Source of the DNA: Gammaproteobacteria bacterium
Lineage (GTDB): Bacteria; Pseudomonadota; Gammaproteobacteria; HIGHO2-12-38-15
NCBI GenBank assembly: GCA_016218405.1
Contig: JACREE010000072.1
Location: forward strand, 1-34,275
Direction: 5' to 3'
DNA: 34,275 nt
Part shown: piece by piece, positions 19,113-28,080 of the stretch
How positions within the stretch are numbered: position 1 is the first letter of the stretch
How the letters are laid out: every line of letters begins with the position of its first letter
Translations under genes and position numbers: made by a program
Notes under the pieces: model-generated
The model's database searches: none
What the model saw: the letters and a program-made list of their open reading frames with translations, nothing else
Told to the model about the DNA's origin: nothing

Positions 19113-20690
19113 CTACACCTCGACATTTGTTCCAAGTTCAATAGGCAAAGAGGCTCGTTTCAGCGCTAATAGCTCATCAATACTCGGTAACCTCCCCGCC
19201 TCTTCTACAATTTTTCTTTTCAAGTGTATCTTTGTCATCGCAGCCAGGTGATCATGCACACCCTGGCCAAATTTTTCTTTCACTAGAGCCAAATAACGCG
19301 GATCCGTGTAGTACTTGGTAAAGGCTTGATCCCTAAAATTTAATACTTCTGCTGCTGCCAACGTTTCCGTACGCAAAGGTTTACATTCATAACCATGCTG
19401 AGAATACCCTATCCACGTATCAGGCAGGGCCCAGCCATTCTCCAGCGCCAGGTTATACAATTTAGAACCTGGATAAGCCATCGCACAATAGAAATTAGCA
19501 AATTCACAATTAGCATCTAACGCTAACTGCAGGGTTTCTAACATAGACTCGTAGGTATCATCGGGTAATCCAAAAATATAATTACCAATAACATTAATGC
19601 CCGCTGCTTGAATTTTCTTTACCACCTGCAGAATTTCCGTCGTACCAAAACGTCCTTTTTCTACGCCATCACGCACATGTTTACTGCCTGATTCAATCCC
19701 CAAAGCTAACCAACGAAAACCCGCTTGATACAGTTTTTCTAAAAATTCATCTTTTACAGTATCCACACGTGCATACGCCCAAATATTTAATTTGTAGCCA
19801 CGCTCGATGATCAAATCACAAATTCCCATCACGTGATTTTTATTCAATACAAACATTTCATCGACAAATTTAATATTTTTGACGCCATACTGATTCACCA
19901 AAATATCGATTTCTTTGATGACAGATTCCGGTGACCACATGCGATAAGAGGATTTACCAAAAGGGGCATTAATACAACAAAAAGTACATTTATAGGGACA
20001 ACCCAGGGAGGTATGAATCGAAGCATAGGGTTGGCGTTCGTGAATATGCTCAAAACAGTGCCAGTTATGCGCCCTGTACTTCTCCATAGGCAACAAGTCC
20101 CAGGCTGCGCCTGGCATCTCTTCATCCAGGTTTTCCATTAAGGGACCAGGGGGAGTAGAAACAATCTGACCGTCGTTCTGCCTATACCACAAGCTGGGAA
20201 TAGCAGAAAAATCAGTTGAATGAGCTTTAAGGGCCAACGTAGTTAAATGAATGGTATCAGGTCCTTCACGGCTACACACAAAATCAACGGCTTCTTCTTG
20301 AAGCGTTTTTTCGGGTAAGGCCGCACAATGCGTACCCGTGATTAAAATTTTATAATTTGGATTAATTTGTTTTAATGCAGAACACGTTTCACCCGCCGCT
20401 GTCATATTTTGTGTTGAAGCTGAAGGCTGAAAACCATACACCACCAACACAATCAAAACGGGGTTATAATGTGCAGAAACTTGCTCAGCCACCCCTTCTG
20501 GACTCACATTATTCGCAGGCGCATCAATGATATCGACGCTCAATCCTTTTTTTCGCAAATAAGTAGCGAACAATCCCGCAAGAGAGGGCGTTTCAATTGC
20601 AGAAAACTCATCGCCCAAGGCTTGATAAACCGCTGTGCGACAACCGGGATTTATCAACAATACATCCACTTCCTTTTTACCCTCTGTCAT
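19113..20690 (-). CDS. B12-binding-domain radical SAM protein
   Basis: The protein has 525 residues from the ATG at 20690, which has AGGAG five bases upstream; a longer frame from 20720 adds ten residues and loses this site. The N-terminal region (about 1-150) has the Rossmann-like cobalamin-binding fold seen in this class (VDVLLINPG, LAGLFATYLRKKGLSVDIIDAP, ITGTHCAALPE). The radical SAM core carries CPYKCTFC (Cys231, Cys235, Cys238), which binds the 4Fe-4S cluster, followed by FVDEMFVLN and WLALGIESGS. Members methylate unactivated carbons or carry out other radical chemistry. In this operon a sugar or lipid-linked glycan is the likely substrate, but the reaction cannot be assigned. Confidence 0.88.
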   Translation of the reverse strand: MTEGKKEVDVLLINPGCRTAVYQALGDEFSAIETPSLAGLFATYLRKKGLSVDIIDAPANNVSPEGVAEQVSAHYNPVLIVLVVYGFQPSASTQNMTAAGETCSALKQINPNYKILITGTHCAALPEKTLQEEAVDFVCSREGPDTIHLTTLALKAHSTDFSAIPSLWYRQNDGQIVSTPPGPLMENLDEEMPGAAWDLLPMEKYRAHNWHCFEHIHERQPYASIHTSLGCPYKCTFCCINAPFGKSSYRMWSPESVIKEIDILVNQYGVKNIKFVDEMFVLNKNHVMGICDLIIERGYKLNIWAYARVDTVKDEFLEKLYQAGFRWLALGIESGSKHVRDGVEKGRFGTTEILQVVKKIQAAGINVIGNYIFGLPDDTYESMLETLQLALDANCEFANFYCAMAYPGSKLYNLALENGWALPDTWIGYSQHGYECKPLRTETLAAAEVLNFRDQAFTKYYTDPRYLALVKEKFGQGVHDHLAAMTKIHLKRKIVEEAGRLPSIDELLALKRASLPIELGTNVEV

Positions 20691-20745
20691 ACCCTCTCCT
20701 GAAACTATCCAGTTGCACAAAAATGAAGAAAATAACGGAACGATT

Positions 20746-22350
20746 CTAGAGGACGACTAAAGACTTAGCAAGGCTCTGCGAAAAACCACTCGCAAATTGA
20801 AAATAAAGCTCTCGACTCACCAGAAATAAAATCGAAACCTGTTCCTCTTGCGCAGCACATATCCGCCTCATTTCATCAAACGTATCAAATCGTTTTATTT
20901 TAATAGCAGGCACAATTCGCAAAAAAAACAAAAACTTCATGATAACTTCTTCACGTCGTCCATGAACCAATAATTGAGCATGGTTGAATTCAGGCTTCTT
21001 TTTTAAAAGTCGAAGATTCATGATTAAAGAGTGTGTAGAAGCATTTAACCAATACACTTCTGCGCGCAACTGCTTCACTCGGTAAAACATTTTTTTGATC
21101 ATTTCACGTTTTGTTATTTTTTGAGGTATCTCCGTGGATGGATAGATGGGTTGCGCTTGCTCTCGTTGCTTTTTCTGCTTTCTGTTATGCAAAGCTTTTT
21201 TAATACGGTAGAGATACGTTAAACACAAGGAAAAACAAGTGAGCACTTTAGTGCGGACATTAAAATCAACCGATTTTTTTGCTTCTGCCAAAGAAGGCAA
21301 TACATTTCGCGCCTTTAAATGCAATCCTTTTTCAAGCAAAGAATAAACTTCATAGCCCTGATCTTGTTTTTTCTGGATTAAAAATCCTTTATATACCAAA
21401 GTATGATAAGTATTTTCTGCATGCACCTTGACATCCGCACTCGTTAAAAACTCGGGGCGTGTCACCTGTTCTGTTTCGGAGTGAATCAACTCTTTTTCTG
21501 TGGCCTCATCACCTCGCTGTAACGCCGCAATAGCTTTATTTTTAACATGCGGCTCTGTTGCTCGTGTCACCAACATTTCTAATGAAGTTGTAGAAAGATG
21601 TCGACCATCATGCGGGCCTAAATAATTATTCTCCCCTGCCTGACCTGGATGCCACGTGTGATAAAGAAATTCTGTCTCGTGCCACACTTCTGCTCGACCC
21701 AAATTAATTAAACGAAGAGTTAGATCATAGGGACCGCAAATATACCCTACAAAATCAACATGTTCATCTGCTCCGCCAATAGCAATCAAATCTTCGCGTT
21801 TTGCACAAAAACATGCACCGTAGTTACGACGATGCAAAGGATCATCCGCCAACACCAATCCTTCTGTTTTACCCTTGATGTAATTAATGCAACCCTCTCC
21901 TTCCACTTCCTCAAAACTAGGATAATTAAAAGGATAAAAATCACGTCGATTATTTCGAAATTGATCTAAATGCAAAACACTGCTGGGATGGCTTTCAAAA
22001 TGAGAAACTATGGTTTGTAAAAACCCAGGTTTAACCATTGCATCTGAATCACAAATAACAATGATGTCACCCTTCGCGTAAAATAAACCTACGTTGTACA
22101 TCAAGTGTTTATGATAGTAACTCGACACAGGCATATCCAAGATCACCCAACTATCTAACTGATGTTCAAATACTTTTAATTCAGAAGAAATCGTTGCGTA
22201 ATATTCAACAAAAATCACCTCAAACTGATCACGAGGAAGCGTTTGTTCACCTAAATAATGCAAGAAATGAAAACTTTCTCTCACACTCCAATCTAACAAT
22301 ACCAGGCTTATTTTTGGTTTTATTCGCGCTGATTCCTTCAGAATTTTCAT
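20746..22350 (-). CDS. GT-A (family 2-like) glycosyltransferase with a long C-terminal extension
   Basis: The protein has 534 residues. The N-terminal 260 or so form a GT-A domain: ISLVLLDWSVRESFHFL, LMYNVGLFYAKGDIIVICDSDAM with the metal-binding DSD at 101-103, and an acceptor-side region YGACFCAKREDLIAIGGADE. The rest (about 270-534) is helical and basic (NRKQKKQREQ) with no domain I recognise, ending in a region that could be a second small alpha/beta fold. No membrane span is evident. A good AAGGAG precedes the start. It presumably transfers one sugar of the glycan built by this operon. Confidence 0.82.
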   Translation of the reverse strand: MKILKESARIKPKISLVLLDWSVRESFHFLHYLGEQTLPRDQFEVIFVEYYATISSELKVFEHQLDSWVILDMPVSSYYHKHLMYNVGLFYAKGDIIVICDSDAMVKPGFLQTIVSHFESHPSSVLHLDQFRNNRRDFYPFNYPSFEEVEGEGCINYIKGKTEGLVLADDPLHRRNYGACFCAKREDLIAIGGADEHVDFVGYICGPYDLTLRLINLGRAEVWHETEFLYHTWHPGQAGENNYLGPHDGRHLSTTSLEMLVTRATEPHVKNKAIAALQRGDEATEKELIHSETEQVTRPEFLTSADVKVHAENTYHTLVYKGFLIQKKQDQGYEVYSLLEKGLHLKARNVLPSLAEAKKSVDFNVRTKVLTCFSLCLTYLYRIKKALHNRKQKKQREQAQPIYPSTEIPQKITKREMIKKMFYRVKQLRAEVYWLNASTHSLIMNLRLLKKKPEFNHAQLLVHGRREEVIMKFLFFLRIVPAIKIKRFDTFDEMRRICAAQEEQVSILFLVSRELYFQFASGFSQSLAKSLVVL

Positions 22351-22373
22351 TCAAAACACTCCTTCACTTTCCC

Positions 22374-23318
22374 TTAAACATTGCCATAACTGGAGTTCTT
22401 GATCATCGTAAATCCTTTGATGAGCTCTTGAATACCTTCATCCAAGCCATGATGCGTTTTAAACCCTGTTTTTTCAATTTTCTCATTAGATACAATATAA
22501 TTTCGCTGATCAGGATCTTTCCCTACTTGCGCTTCTACATAAGTAAAATGGGGTAAGTGATTTTTGATTTTTTCACATAATTCTTTTTTAGAAATATTTG
22601 CCTCAGACAAACCCACATTATAGATCTGTCCTTTCATGACATCATGGTGATTGATACCATGCACAAAAGCACGCGTCACATCACGCACATGCACATAATT
22701 TCGTTTAAAATGACTTTCAAATAATAATACATAGCCATCATGTACTGCACGGTACACAAAATCATTCACCAACAAATCGGTTCTCATTCTTGGAGACAAA
22801 CCAAACACGGTGGCCAAACGAAAACTGATAGCATTGGGATGCTGCATCAATGCTTTTTCAACAATGACTTTTTCTTCAGCATATTGAGAAATAGGATTCA
22901 AAGGAGACTCTTCTGTACAGAAATTATTTTTATCTCCTGTTCCATAAGCACTGTTTGTAGTTGGCATTAAAATTTTTTGAGAAGGCTGAAGCAAATCCAA
23001 CATCATTAAAATAGCATCACGATTAACGGAAGTTGCTGTCACGGGATCTTGCTTACATAAAGGTGCGCCCACTAACGCTGCCAATGGAATGACAATATCT
23101 GCTTCTTTTAAAACAGCAGCCATCGTGGATTTAATTCGAATGTCGCCTCGCATAACAGAAAACTGAGGATGGTAACAAACATGCGATAAGCTATTTTGCT
23201 TATACATAAAATTATCCAACACCGTGACACGATGCCCCTGCATCAACAATTCAGGCACCAATGTTGAACCAATATAACCCGCCCCACCTGTCACTAAAAT
23301 ATTATATTTTTCTGCCAT
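22374..23318 (-). CDS. NAD-dependent nucleotide-sugar epimerase/dehydratase (extended SDR)
   Basis: The protein has 314 residues. The Rossmann motif is TGGAGYIGSTLVPELL, and RGDIRIKSTM and DIVIPLAALVGAPLCKQDP follow. The catalytic segment is TTNSAYGTG with YxxxK in SQYAEEKVIVEKAL, and NYVHVRDVTRAFVHGI is typical of sugar-nucleotide SDRs. The LAALVG(A/D)P pattern places it near a branch often found in surface-sugar clusters, but the substrate cannot be fixed. AAGGAG lies upstream of the ATG. It could provide the epimerisation or reduction step of the deoxysugar made here. Confidence 0.85.
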   Translation of the reverse strand: MAEKYNILVTGGAGYIGSTLVPELLMQGHRVTVLDNFMYKQNSLSHVCYHPQFSVMRGDIRIKSTMAAVLKEADIVIPLAALVGAPLCKQDPVTATSVNRDAILMMLDLLQPSQKILMPTTNSAYGTGDKNNFCTEESPLNPISQYAEEKVIVEKALMQHPNAISFRLATVFGLSPRMRTDLLVNDFVYRAVHDGYVLLFESHFKRNYVHVRDVTRAFVHGINHHDVMKGQIYNVGLSEANISKKELCEKIKNHLPHFTYVEAQVGKDPDQRNYIVSNEKIEKTGFKTHHGLDEGIQELIKGFTMIKNSSYGNV

Positions 23319-23348
23319 TTTTTTCTTTCTCCTTTTCCATATAAAAAA

Positions 23349-24212
23349 TCAATCAAACAATTTGCCCGCCCAATATCGCGCCAAAAAATGAGTAAATAAC
23401 CACGTTCGCCACCTCAAGGGTAGATCCTTGTTCCGAGCAAACACCCTCCAATAATGTTTCAATGCACACCAAAAAGTATCCACTCTTATTATTTCTTGAT
23501 GAGAAAGCATCGTAGACACTGGTTCTTGCCTCATCGCTTCCGCAAGCCGCTTTGCAGCGGAATGTCGTTGATCGGACAATTCAACAAAACGCAGATCATC
23601 TCCTCCAAAACGACGTCTCGCTTTGTAAGTTGCATCTAATGCACCTTTACCCGAACGATAATGCATGTGTTCAAATACAACGTCTGGGAGATAACGCATG
23701 CGATCAAATCCTTGTTTTTTCAGACGCTGAAAAATATCAAATAAATGCGTATCAATAAAGTTGCCCGTGTAGGGCACAGGGAAAGGCGTTATTAAAATGT
23801 CGCAAACTTTTTTTGACAACACAGGAAAGGTGCCCAATTTATCTTTTTTAAAAAGATCATTAGGATAAGCCAAATAAATATCGTCCGAAAAAAGAGTAAT
23901 TGAGTCACGCAGAATTTTATCCCAGCCAGGCGTACGCATGACCACATCATCATTCATTAAAATTATGATGTCACCTTTTGCATGATCTAAACAAGTTTGA
24001 TTGATGATACTCATCGGCGCGCTAGGACCCACTATTTTCTCGCCCGGGATACCACACAGATCGACCTCACTTGCCTGCATATCATCGTCATCAACATACA
24101 CAATCAACTCAAGCGCACTTAATTCAGAAGTGGAGTTAAGAATCGACTGACACATTCTCTTAAACAAAGCAGGGCGCGCACGCGTAGGACAGAGCAGAGA
24201 AATGACCTTCAT
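23349..24212 (-). CDS. Glycosyltransferase, GT-A fold (family 2-like)
   Basis: The protein has 287 residues and begins VISLLCPTRARPALFKRMCQSI, the usual GT2 opening. An acidic run VYVDDDDMQ occurs near 38-46, and the probable metal site is ILMNDDVVMRTPGW (Asp88-Asp89), followed by a C-terminal basic helix. The start codon has no clear Shine-Dalgarno. It is the first gene of the minus-strand sugar operon, reading away from sdhE. Gaps to the next genes are 55 bases or fewer down to the SPFH gene, which supports a single transcript. Donor and acceptor are unknown. Confidence 0.8.
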   Translation of the reverse strand: MKVISLLCPTRARPALFKRMCQSILNSTSELSALELIVYVDDDDMQASEVDLCGIPGEKIVGPSAPMSIINQTCLDHAKGDIIILMNDDVVMRTPGWDKILRDSITLFSDDIYLAYPNDLFKKDKLGTFPVLSKKVCDILITPFPVPYTGNFIDTHLFDIFQRLKKQGFDRMRYLPDVVFEHMHYRSGKGALDATYKARRRFGGDDLRFVELSDQRHSAAKRLAEAMRQEPVSTMLSHQEIIRVDTFWCALKHYWRVFARNKDLPLRWRTWLFTHFLARYWAGKLFD

Positions 24213-24312
24213 GAAGTAAAACCTTAATCGATAACTGTTGTCGCACTCTTCAGCACTTGTACCTCATACCTGAAGAGCGTAAATTGGCCGATTATGTTAG
24301 CACACAGGACTG
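24213..24312. promoter_or_regulatory. Divergent control region between the sugar operon and sdhE
   Basis: One hundred bases separate two divergently transcribed operons. An inverted repeat CTCTTCAG/CTGAAGAG occupies 24246-24253 and 24270-24277 with a 16-base spacer, long enough for a dimeric regulator or a weak hairpin. On the plus strand, CTGAAG (24270-24275), 17 bases and TATGTT (24293-24298) form a weak promoter-like pair that would use the right arm of the repeat as its -35. I did not find a strong promoter for the minus-strand operon. All of this is read by eye only. Confidence 0.35.
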
Positions 24313-24597
24313 ATGCAAAACGAGCATTCATTTATGAAAGAAGACTTCCCCACACCCACCCTAGCTAAAATCAAATGGCACTGCAGACGGGGCATGCTAG
24401 AACTTGATCTGCTTCTTCTGCCTTTTGTTGATCAGGCTTACACTCAGCTTCCACCTTCGCTTCAACAAAGTTTCATTGTCCTACTTGAAGAACCCGACCC
24501 AGATATCTACAATTGGTTTTTGGGTGCGCAAACACCACCACCCGCCTTTCAGGCCATCATTCAATCACTTCGTGACTACCACCACACAGCACTTTAA
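24313..24597 (+). CDS. sdhE: FAD assembly factor SdhE (YgfY, DUF339)
   Basis: Small cytosolic protein that promotes covalent flavinylation of succinate dehydrogenase and fumarate reductase. The protein has 94 residues (a second ATG at 24334 would give 87). The diagnostic motif CRRGMLELDLLLLPFVDQAY, containing RGMxELD, is present, followed by the helical bundle residues LLEEPDPDIYNWFLG, closely matching the family. Its gene overlaps ygfX, a pairing well known in gammaproteobacteria. The first residues MQNEHSF are probably not conserved, so the start is slightly uncertain. Confidence 0.93.
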   Translation: MQNEHSFMKEDFPTPTLAKIKWHCRRGMLELDLLLLPFVDQAYTQLPPSLQQSFIVLLEEPDPDIYNWFLGAQTPPPAFQAIIQSLRDYHHTAL

Positions 24598-25006
24598 TTT
24601 ACGCCCTTCTCGACAGTGTCTTCTCCTGTTGCTTTTTATCTATTCCGCTCCTTTCGTCCTGGTGGGTGCACTCCCTTGGCCATGGTGGAGCATTGTGATA
24701 CTGGAATGCTGCCTAGGCTACAGCCTCACCCGAAACATACGGCGACATGCACAATTGCATGATACGGCTTCGATTAAACAACTTATTTATTCAAAAGAAA
24801 AAGGCTGGACCCTCGTCTCCCGAAACAACCTCTCTTATTCAGTTAAATTATTACCCTGCAGCACCGTGTTTTCTTGGCTCATTGTGCTTAATTTTGAATG
24901 CCAAGATAAAAAAAGACATAAAAAGAACATCCTTATTTTCTCTGACTCCCTCCCCCCTTCTTTGTTCCGCCAACTCAAAGTTCAATTAAAATACCTAAAG
25001 ATGTGA
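24572..25006 (+). CDS. ygfX: YgfX/CptA-like small inner-membrane protein
   Basis: About 144 residues if started at GTG 24572, which overlaps sdhE by 26 bases in another frame; no ATG is available near that point. After a short N-terminus (FNLRPSRQ) come two closely spaced hydrophobic segments ([21 protein letters not shown] and [15 protein letters not shown]), then a soluble beta-rich tail ending in [16 protein letters not shown]. This layout matches E. coli YgfX (CptA), encoded next to SdhE and reported to affect cell division and cytoskeletal proteins. Sequence identity is low, and the call rests on position, length and topology. Confidence 0.72.
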   Translation: MTTTTQHFNLRPSRQCLLLLLFIYSAPFVLVGALPWPWWSIVILECCLGYSLTRNIRRHAQLHDTASIKQLIYSKEKGWTLVSRNNLSYSVKLLPCSTVFSWLIVLNFECQDKKRHKKNILIFSDSLPPSLFRQLKVQLKYLKM

Positions 25007-25016
25007 AGAAAGGCCC

Positions 25017-25045
25017 TTCTCAACCCCCCTCTATTCGACTATAAT
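25017..25045 (+). promoter_or_regulatory. Candidate sigma-70 promoter for the rpsP operon
   Basis: A perfect TATAAT (25040-25045) stands 17 bases after TTCTCA (25017-25022), upstream of rpsP in the gap following ygfX. The -35 is poor, but the -10 is consensus and is placed about 47 bases before the start codon. Confidence 0.45.
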
Positions 25046-25091
25046 CGGCCGTTTTCTCGTACTTTATTACTCAAGAGGATGTATAAAACGC

Positions 25092-25349
25092 ATGGTCACA
25101 ATAAGATTATCCCGCGGAGGCGCAAAAAAACGCCCTTTTTATGACATTGTAGTCGCTGACAAACGCAGAGCGCCCACCGGACGCCGAATTGAAGTAGTAG
25201 GCTATTTTAACCCTATCGCTTCAGGGAAAGACGTAAAGCTTCATGTGAAAAATGAACGAATCCAATACTGGGTAGCAAAAGGCGCTCAACTTTCTGAACG
25301 TGTTGCTCACCTCGTTAAAGTTGCTAACGACGCTAACCAGGCTGGTTAA
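25092..25349 (+). CDS. rpsP: 30S ribosomal protein S16
   Basis: Small-subunit ribosomal protein needed for 30S assembly. The 85-residue length is typical, and the N-terminus [30 protein letters not shown] is unmistakable (quoted in parts: [28 protein letters not shown]). It is first in the conserved rpsP-rimM-trmD-rplS operon. AGAGGA lies upstream of the ATG. The stop overlaps the rimM start by one base (TAATG). Confidence 0.98.
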   Translation: MVTIRLSRGGAKKRPFYDIVVADKRRAPTGRRIEVVGYFNPIASGKDVKLHVKNERIQYWVAKGAQLSERVAHLVKVANDANQAG

Positions 25350-25879
25350 TGCGTGCATCTGGACCTGAACACAGGCCTACCCCCTTGATTGTTGTGGGTC
25401 GGGTAGGCGCTGTTCATGGCATCAGAGGGGCAGTGATTGTTCATTCCTATACCTCCCCCCCCGAACAGATTTTCAATTACCCTTCGTGGCAAACTCAACT
25501 GGGTCAGCGCTGGCAGCCTCTCAAGATTTGCTCGCAGCAAGCACACGGTACAGCTTTCATTGTGCGGTTTGACGGGTACACTGATCGAGATCAAGCTAAA
25601 TTGCTCACCCATGCCGAAATCTGGGTTGAACGAAGCTGCCTCCCTTCCCTGCCTCCAGACGAGTTTTACTGGCATGATCTCATCGGCCTGAATGTCATCA
25701 CCCTTGAAGGCGTTCAACTTGGCACCGTCACTTCTTTACTAGAAACCGGTTCGAACGACGTCTTAATCGTTGAACAAGATAAAAAACAACACCTCATTCC
25801 TTATTTACGCGACACCTTCATCAAAGAAATTGATCTTAATAAAAAACATATCCTCGTCGATTGGGACCCTGAGTTTTAA
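25349..25879 (+). CDS. rimM: 16S rRNA processing/maturation factor RimM
   Basis: Assembly factor for the 30S head domain that binds S19. The protein has 176 residues. The N-terminal RimM barrel contains [21 protein letters not shown], and the C-terminal PRC-barrel starts at [14 protein letters not shown] and ends [14 protein letters not shown]...ILVDWDPEF. The start overlaps the rpsP stop; trmD follows after two bases. Confidence 0.95.
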   Translation: MRASGPEHRPTPLIVVGRVGAVHGIRGAVIVHSYTSPPEQIFNYPSWQTQLGQRWQPLKICSQQAHGTAFIVRFDGYTDRDQAKLLTHAEIWVERSCLPSLPPDEFYWHDLIGLNVITLEGVQLGTVTSLLETGSNDVLIVEQDKKQHLIPYLRDTFIKEIDLNKKHILVDWDPEF

Positions 25880-25881
25880 AC

Positions 25882-26637
25882 ATGAGTATAAATATTGCCG
25901 TTATTACTTTATTTCCCGAGATGTTTAAGGCGCTTGAATTTGGCATACCCGGCCGAGCCCTCAAAGAACAGCTCATGTCACTGCAGCTCTGGAACCCACG
26001 AGACTTCACACACGATACTTACCACCGCGTAGATGATCGTCCTTATGGGGGCGGACCTGGCATGGTCCTCAAAACTCAACCTTTAGTAGACGCTATCAGT
26101 GCCGCCAAAAATACCCTGACTGCGGCTAAAACAATTTACCTTTCTCCACAGGGTAAAACACTGACTCAGACTCAAATCCAGCATTGGTCCACTGAAAAAG
26201 AGCTCATTTTTGTTTCTGGTCGTTATGAAGGCTTAGATGAACGTATCATTGAACTCATGATTGATGAAGAGTGGTCCATCGGTGATTATGTGCTCAGCGG
26301 GGGAGAATTCCCTGCGATGGTAATCATCGACGCCCTCTCACGATGCTTACCTGGAGCATTAGGGGATGAAAATTCCCGAGAACAAGACTCTTTCACCTCC
26401 GGACTGCTCGATTACCCTCACTACACACGACCGGAAGAATTTGCGCAACTGAGGGTTCCCGATGTATTATTATGCGGAAATCATCAGGCCATCCACCGCT
26501 GGCGCCTCAAACAAGCCCTAGCAAGAACATGGCTACGACGACCCGATTTGCTTGCCAATCACTCACTCGATGCGGAAAAACAAGCACTTTTAGACGAATT
26601 TATCAAAGAAAATCAGCAACAGCAGGAGAAAAAATGA
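25882..26637 (+). CDS. trmD: tRNA (guanine-N1)-methyltransferase TrmD
   Basis: SPOUT methyltransferase that makes m1G37 in tRNAs reading CNN, proline and some leucine codons, preventing +1 frameshifts. The protein has 251 residues. The trefoil-knot SAM site is visible as [13 protein letters not shown] and [16 protein letters not shown], and the N-terminal [19 protein letters not shown] and [11 protein letters not shown] are conserved. The TGA stop overlaps the rplS ATG (ATGA), giving coupled translation. Confidence 0.97.
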   Translation: MSINIAVITLFPEMFKALEFGIPGRALKEQLMSLQLWNPRDFTHDTYHRVDDRPYGGGPGMVLKTQPLVDAISAAKNTLTAAKTIYLSPQGKTLTQTQIQHWSTEKELIFVSGRYEGLDERIIELMIDEEWSIGDYVLSGGEFPAMVIIDALSRCLPGALGDENSREQDSFTSGLLDYPHYTRPEEFAQLRVPDVLLCGNHQAIHRWRLKQALARTWLRRPDLLANHSLDAEKQALLDEFIKENQQQQEKK

Positions 26638-27032
26638 GTTTAATTATCCAGCAACTAGAAAAAGAGCAGATGAAAAACACCCTTCCTGCCTTTGGCGTGG
26701 GCGATACCGTCACAGTTCAAGTGAACGTCACAGAAGGCACCCGTAAACGTCTGCAAGCATTTGAAGGCATCGTGATTGCCAAGCGCAATCGTGGTTTAAA
26801 CTCCAGCTTTACCGTGCGTAAAATGTCCCACGGTGAAGGCGTTGAACGTGTTTTTCAAGCTCACAGTCCTATTATTGCAAGCGTAACTTTAAAACGTCGT
26901 GGCGATGTACGTAAAGCCAAACTTTATCACTTACGCGACCTTCGCGGCCGTGCTGCTCGCATTAAAGAACGATTAGACAACACCCCGGATAAAGCACAAC
27001 ACGCCTCCTCTGTCGATCAGGCTGCTGAATAA
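26634..27032 (+). CDS. rplS: 50S ribosomal protein L19
   Basis: Large-subunit protein near the 30S interface. I use ATG 26634, preceded by AGGAG, giving 132 residues starting [14 protein letters not shown]; the frame extends upstream into trmD but that part is not L19. Conserved landmarks are [40 protein letters not shown], and [15 protein letters not shown]. The C-terminal tail (about 115-132, polar and acidic) is a modest extension. A large palindrome begins 12 bases after the stop. Confidence 0.97.
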   Translation: MSLIIQQLEKEQMKNTLPAFGVGDTVTVQVNVTEGTRKRLQAFEGIVIAKRNRGLNSSFTVRKMSHGEGVERVFQAHSPIIASVTLKRRGDVRKAKLYHLRDLRGRAARIKERLDNTPDKAQHASSVDQAAE

Positions 27033-27044
27033 GATTTGCTGGCT

Positions 27045-27120
27045 CTCTGGTCGGTTATACTTCATGCGCCTGAGCTGTTTTACGAAAACTCAGGCGTGTA
27101 AAGTATATAACCGACCAGAG
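27045..27120. repeat. Long imperfect palindrome downstream of rplS
   Basis: The outer arms are 27045-27062 and 27101-27120 (18 bases against 20, identical except for a two-base insertion in the right arm). The inner arms are CGCCTGAG (27067-27074) and CTCAGGCG (27089-27096), and even the loop is self-complementary (TTTT...AAAA). RNA from either strand would fold into one hairpin of about 76 bases. There is no run of T after it, so it is not a standard intrinsic terminator, though it could still end or stabilise the rplS transcript. A small mobile palindromic element is an alternative. Confidence 0.8.
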
Positions 27121-27157
27121 GCTATGATGGGCCACCCCTCTTCCTTGTGAGATTCGC

Positions 27158-28051
27158 ATGGCTTCACCGCACCTAAAGGTACGTGTGTGTTTATTATTGC
27201 TCCTTCCCTTGCAATGCCTCATTCGAATCACACCTTACCCTACTCTCCTCACGCTAGGACGTAGTTTGGGGACACTGCTCATGCAGTTTAAAGGAAAAAT
27301 GTATCATACAACACTCAAAAATCTACAACTCTGCTTTCCTGAACTAAACAAAAAACAACGGCAACTTCTCCTCAAAAAAACTTATCAATCACTTGGCATG
27401 GCGGTCATCGAAATGCTCATGAGTTGGTGGTTACCTAATAAAAAAATCGACACACGCCTCACTGTACACAATCGAACCTACCTTGATCAGGCCCTTAAAA
27501 CACACGGCGTTATACTCCTTAGCCCGCACTTTAATACCTTAGAATTGGTGGGTCGCCTACTCACTTTACACGTTGATTTTGCCGTCATGTACAGACCACA
27601 AAAAATTAGCCTGCTCGATAAAATCATTCGCCACTACCGTAGTCGGTATTATTCTCACATCATTGCGCGAGACGATGTGCGCCAAATGGTAAAAACATTA
27701 AAAAATAAGCAGATTGTTTGGTACGCCCCTGATGGCGATCACGGCCTAAAATACAGTGTATTCGCACCTTTTTTCGGTGTTCCAGCCGCCACACTCACCG
27801 CCACATCACGTATTGCAAGGATGGGTCATGCCAAAGTCATACCCTGTTATTTTTATCGACGAGCCGATAGCACAGGCTATGACCTTTATCTGCACCCTCC
27901 GCTCGAAGATTTTCCCTCTGCCAGCCCTGTCGCAGATGCAACCCGCATCAACAAATTACTTGAACAGGCTATTCGAGTTCATCCTGAGCAATACATTTGG
28001 TCCTATAAACGCTTTAAAACACGTCCCGCAGGTGAAAAAAGATTTTATTAG
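27158..28051 (+). CDS. Lipid A late acyltransferase, LpxL/HtrB family
   Basis: Inner-membrane acyltransferase that adds a secondary acyl chain to lipid A, expected to use acyl-ACP. The protein has 297 residues. An N-terminal hydrophobic anchor (VCLLLLLPLQCLIRI) is followed by the catalytic HX4E motif in SPHFNTLE (His124, Glu129), MYRPQK, then WYAPDGDHGLKYSVFAPFFGVPAA and C-terminal YIWSYKRFKTRP, all conserved in the LpxL/LpxM/LpxP family. Which paralogue it is cannot be told. It ends close to a convergent glycosyltransferase gene, with nothing notable in the 29 bases between them. Confidence 0.9.
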   Translation: MASPHLKVRVCLLLLLPLQCLIRITPYPTLLTLGRSLGTLLMQFKGKMYHTTLKNLQLCFPELNKKQRQLLLKKTYQSLGMAVIEMLMSWWLPNKKIDTRLTVHNRTYLDQALKTHGVILLSPHFNTLELVGRLLTLHVDFAVMYRPQKISLLDKIIRHYRSRYYSHIIARDDVRQMVKTLKNKQIVWYAPDGDHGLKYSVFAPFFGVPAATLTATSRIARMGHAKVIPCYFYRRADSTGYDLYLHPPLEDFPSASPVADATRINKLLEQAIRVHPEQYIWSYKRFKTRPAGEKRFY

Positions 28052-28080
28052 GGGATGTCGTCAATTCTACTATCTTGGAC

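Noticed and set aside
24404-24571. Longer N-terminus for the YgfX-like protein
   Set aside because: This part only mirrors sdhE in another frame and would remove the match in length and topology to YgfX.
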